From: Mycolicibacterium vulneris | GTDB taxonomy: Bacteria; Actinomycetota; Actinomycetes; Mycobacteriales; Mycobacteriaceae | Direction: 5' to 3' | DNA length: 63,778 nucleotides | NCBI RefSeq assembly: GCF_002104765.1 | Contig: NZ_NCXM01000034.1 | Location: 1-63,778, forward strand | Shown: positions 61,274 to 63,778 of the stretch, one piece after another | How the letters are laid out: every line of letters starts with the position of its first letter | How positions within the stretch are numbered: the stretch's first letter is position 1 | Made by a program: the position numbers and the translations under genes | Notes under the pieces: model-generated | The model's database searches: none | What the model was told of the DNA's origin: nothing | Seen by the model: only the letters and a program-made list of their open reading frames with translations

Positions 61274-62452
61274 TCAGCCGGTGCGCGGTGATCGCGCCAC
61301 CGGGAATTGGTCGCGCTGCCCTCCCCGGCCCGGGAACATGTCGGCCAGCACGGCCGCCATCTCCAGATAACTGCGCCTGCTCTCCTTGCTCAGCCGGTCC
61401 AGCGCGATTTTTCGCCCATCGTGCACGTGCCGGTCGAACGGCAGCACCACCGTGGCGCCGACGCGGGCGGACAACCGGTCGAGTTCGGTGACGGCCACGC
61501 CGTCGACCTTGGCCGGCTCGACGTGGTTGACAGCCAGCACGGTCCACTGCATCAAGGATTGATACCCGTTGTGGCACAACCACTCCAGCGTCGTCCGCGT
61601 TTTGCGTACGGCGTCGATGGCGGGGCTGGTGACCACCACCAGGGCGCGCGATTCCGGTAGAACGGCGTCCATCACACCGGAATTGAGCGTTTTGACGCAG
61701 TCGACCAACACCAACGAGTACTGGTTTCGCAGCATCGAGAAGGCCCGCAGCATGTCGTGGCGCTCCAGACGCCAGTCCGAGTCCGGCAACCCGAGCACTT
61801 CCAGCCCGAAGCCGTTCATATACGTCAGCGCGCGGATGTCCTCATACTGCGCCGCCGGGTTGCCGTGCAGCAGGTCGGCCATACTGTGCGGGTTGCGCCG
61901 GCCGTGGCGCTCCGCCAAGTCTCCGGCGTCGATATCGAGAGCAAGCACCCGGTCGCGGCGCACGGCGGCGAACGTCGACCCCAGTGCCTCCACCACCGTC
62001 GTCTTGCCGACCCCACCCTTGAGGTTGAGCACGGCGATCGGAAAGGCACCACCAACGACCGCGCGGATGCGCTGCCGCAGCTCGTTCTCGTAGGCCGTGT
62101 TTTTGCCCGGGCCGATCTCGATCCCGGTGACGCGATGGAGCAACTGTCGCCAGTTAAACCCCGCGGGGTCCGTGTTCTGCGCGTCGAAGCGGTCCAGCGC
62201 CGTCGCGCCCAGCATCGGCTCGGGTCGAGGAGGGGGTGGCACCCGCGGGGGTGGCGGCGGCGCGGCCGGCGGAGGTTGCGGCGGGCCGGCCACCGGCTGA
62301 TTCGGACCGTGCGACCGCGGCACGGTGGTGGCTGCCGGGTCGCCGCTCGCGCGCCGCGCACGCGGCCCCGGCATCTGATTCGGCGGGCCCGGTGGTCTCG
62401 CCGCTACAGCGGATTGCTGAACGAATCCGCGAATCGCACCGCGGTTGCTCAT
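61274..62452 (-). CDS. EspI/ParA-like P-loop ATPase with proline-rich N-terminus
   Basis: A 392-residue protein. The first 80 residues are proline-rich (PPPRVPPPPRPEP), followed by a MinD/ParA-type ATPase with the deviant Walker A KGGVGKTT (145-152) and Walker B DIDAGD. The form resembles EspI-like ATPases of ESX type VII loci, but no other ESX gene is in this window. The ATG at 62450-62452 is preferred over an upstream in-frame start. It lies between gatB and pfkA, adjacent in M. tuberculosis. Partners and role are unknown. Confidence 0.82.
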   Translation of the reverse strand: MSNRGAIRGFVQQSAVAARPPGPPNQMPGPRARRASGDPAATTVPRSHGPNQPVAGPPQPPPAAPPPPPRVPPPPRPEPMLGATALDRFDAQNTDPAGFNWRQLLHRVTGIEIGPGKNTAYENELRQRIRAVVGGAFPIAVLNLKGGVGKTTVVEALGSTFAAVRRDRVLALDIDAGDLAERHGRRNPHSMADLLHGNPAAQYEDIRALTYMNGFGLEVLGLPDSDWRLERHDMLRAFSMLRNQYSLVLVDCVKTLNSGVMDAVLPESRALVVVTSPAIDAVRKTRTTLEWLCHNGYQSLMQWTVLAVNHVEPAKVDGVAVTELDRLSARVGATVVLPFDRHVHDGRKIALDRLSKESRRSYLEMAAVLADMFPGRGGQRDQFPVARSPRTG

Positions 62453-62586
62453 ACTCCCGGTATAACCCCGAAGGACCGGTCCGGAAACCACCAAAGTGTC
62501 GCAATTGCGAACCACCTGGATCATTAGCGGCCGAATTCAAGCCGCGGTTCACTCAGATCCACCTGTTGTTTGCCCGGCGACGCGGC

Positions 62587-63618
62587 CTAACCGAAGAATG
62601 CGGCGGCGTCGTCGTAGCGGCTTTCCGGCACCAGCTTGAGCTGACGCACCGCGTCCGCCAGCGGCACCCGGCCGATATCCTGCCCGCGCAGCGACACCAT
62701 CTGGCCGTATTCGCCGGCATGCGCGGCGTCGGCCGCGTTCACGCCGAACCGGGTGGCCAGCACCCGGTCGTAGGCCGTCGGGGTGCCGCCTCGCTGGACG
62801 TGGCCCAGCACGGTCACCCGGACGTCCTTATTGATCCGCTTCTCCACCTCGGCGCCAAGCTGGGCCGCGACCCCGGTGAACTTCTCGTGGCCGAACTCGT
62901 CAATCCCGCCTTCTCGCAACGCAATCGATCCGGGAATAGGCTTGGCGCCCTCGGCGACCACGCAGATGAAGTGCGAATCTCCGCGCTGGAAGCGCCTTTT
63001 GACGAGCCGACAGACCTCTTCGACGTCGAAGGGCTGCTCGGGGATCAGGGTCATGTGCGCGCCGGAAGCCAGGCCCGCGTTCAACGCGATCCAGCCGGCG
63101 TGGCGGCCCATCACCTCGACCAGCATCACCCGCTGGTGCGATTCGGCGGTGCTGTGCAGCCGGTCGATGGCGTCGGTGGCGACGGTCAATGCGGTGTCGT
63201 GGCCGAAAGTCACGTCGGTGCAATCGATGTCGTTGTCGATGGTCTTCGGCACACCGACCACGGGGACGTTCTCCTCCGAGAGCCAGTGCGCGGCCGTCAG
63301 TGTGCCTTCCCCGCCGATGGGGATCAGCACGTCGATCCCGTTGTCGTCCAGGGTCTGCTTGATCTGGTTCAGGCCGGCGCGCAGCTTTTCGGGGTGCACG
63401 CGGGCGGTGCCCAGCATGGTTCCGCCCTTGGCCAGCAGACGGTCGTTGCGGTCGTCGTTCTGCAGCTGGACGCGCCGGTTCTCCAGCAGTCCGCGCCAAC
63501 CGTCCTGGAATCCGACCACCGACGAGCCGTACCGGGAGTCGCATGTTCGCACCACTGCCCGGATGACCGCGTTGAGCCCGGGGCAGTCGCCGCCTCCGGT
63601 AAGCACTCCGATCCGCAT
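62587..63618 (-). CDS. pfkA: ATP-dependent 6-phosphofructokinase
   Basis: A 343-residue PFK that commits fructose 6-phosphate to glycolysis. Motifs include GVLTGGGDCPGLNAVI, the catalytic PKTIDND (Asp as base) and the MGRHAGWIA substrate segment. Gly at the position after the second GG of IPIGGEGT suggests an ATP-using enzyme, though distinguishing ATP from PPi use needs alignment. The ATG at 63616-63618 was preferred over an upstream frame with 16 more codons. It corresponds to Rv3010c. Confidence 0.95.
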   Translation of the reverse strand: MRIGVLTGGGDCPGLNAVIRAVVRTCDSRYGSSVVGFQDGWRGLLENRRVQLQNDDRNDRLLAKGGTMLGTARVHPEKLRAGLNQIKQTLDDNGIDVLIPIGGEGTLTAAHWLSEENVPVVGVPKTIDNDIDCTDVTFGHDTALTVATDAIDRLHSTAESHQRVMLVEVMGRHAGWIALNAGLASGAHMTLIPEQPFDVEEVCRLVKRRFQRGDSHFICVVAEGAKPIPGSIALREGGIDEFGHEKFTGVAAQLGAEVEKRINKDVRVTVLGHVQRGGTPTAYDRVLATRFGVNAADAAHAGEYGQMVSLRGQDIGRVPLADAVRQLKLVPESRYDDAAAFFG

Positions 63619-63669
63619 CCCCTCATCTTGCCTGGGGCGGCGGCTCCATGGCGCGAGCAAGCGCAAAAT

Positions 63670-63687
63670 CGCCCGGGAACCCGGGCG
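63670..63687. terminator. Tight GC hairpin upstream of pfkA
   Basis: CGCCCGGG (63670-63677) and CCCGGGCG (63680-63687) are perfectly complementary with a 2-nt centre. It could terminate transcription arriving from outside the window (gatA would be expected there). Confidence 0.4.
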
Positions 63688-63778
63688 TGGGCTGTCCTAG
63701 ATGTACTGCCCAGGCAGGTTGGTTGAGTAAGTGTGACGACACGCTGTAGCGGTCGTTGATGGGTGAAGGTCTCCTGTC
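63688..63778. other. Unassigned window end
   Basis: About 90 bp with no recognisable reading frame. GC content is lower than in the rest of the window. The gatA 3' end expected from M. tuberculosis order is not apparent. A small dyad, CTGCC(CA)GGCAG, is present near 63706. It may be the edge of an inserted element, but the stretch is too short to decide. Confidence 0.3.

Noticed and set aside
60997..61491. Frame encoding identical peptide repeats
   Set aside because: It is a 57-bp repeat array read as protein (57 is divisible by 3), without a family match or ribosome site.

Overview
The window is a high-GC chromosome segment from a slow-growing Mycobacterium. Gene order follows M. tuberculosis from ftsY/smc (Rv2921c/Rv2922c) to pfkA (Rv3010c), but the whole PDIM/PGL lipid locus that separates Rv2927c from coaD (Rv2965c) in M. 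tuberculosis is absent. That absence and the many 55-57 bp VNTR-like repeats point to the M. avium complex. This assignment is inferred from gene order and protein similarity recalled from knowledge; no database search was run.

Layout. 1-9071: ftsY end, smc, acyP, an OsmC protein, fpg, rnc, a DUF177 protein and sepIVA on the minus strand, with an inserted plus-strand PIG-L deacetylase. 9072-12731: a short accessory segment at the PDIM junction, with a permease behind a CsoR/RicR-type copper operator and a thiamine-diphosphate enzyme. 12732-23453: coaD, rsmD, VKOR and DsbA-like thiol oxidation proteins, lipN, an aldo-keto reductase, an HNH protein, recG, a FakA-like kinase and a transglycosylase-like protein. 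23827-24021: L28. 24123-30616: an accessory redox and sulfotransferase cluster not expected here from the M. tuberculosis order. 30622-46763: ung, thiL, a DUF3515 protein, ddl, gpsA, fbiD, ppk1, mutT1, hupB, leuDC with an IclR regulator, an FDOR protein, two tRNAs (Glu, Gln), gltX and an FAH-fold hydrolase. 47059-56611: MFS transporter, leuB, serA, an oxidoreductase, a WrbA-like flavoprotein and ilvC-ilvN-ilvB preceded by a leader peptide and terminator. 56777-63618: cfp6, DoxX, lppZ, gatB, an EspI-like ATPase and pfkA.

Functional themes are branched-chain amino acid synthesis (leuB, leuC, leuD, ilvB, ilvN, ilvC) with two visible regulatory sites, DNA maintenance and repair (smc, fpg, recG, ung, mutT1, hupB), cofactor synthesis (coaD, thiL, fbiD) and envelope or disulfide chemistry.

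The most unusual feature is a family of tandem repeats at six intergenic loci, about 24 units in total. All units share the core GCGCGGCG(T/G)AGCCGGG. Their flanking arms differ between loci but stay complementary to each other, so each unit can fold as a stem-loop. At three loci a conserved TAG of the unit is also the stop codon of the adjoining gene. Other points worth attention are the copper-type operator overlapping a TATAAT box, the sulfotransferase/SDR cluster, the ilvB attenuator and the orphan EspI-like ATPase.
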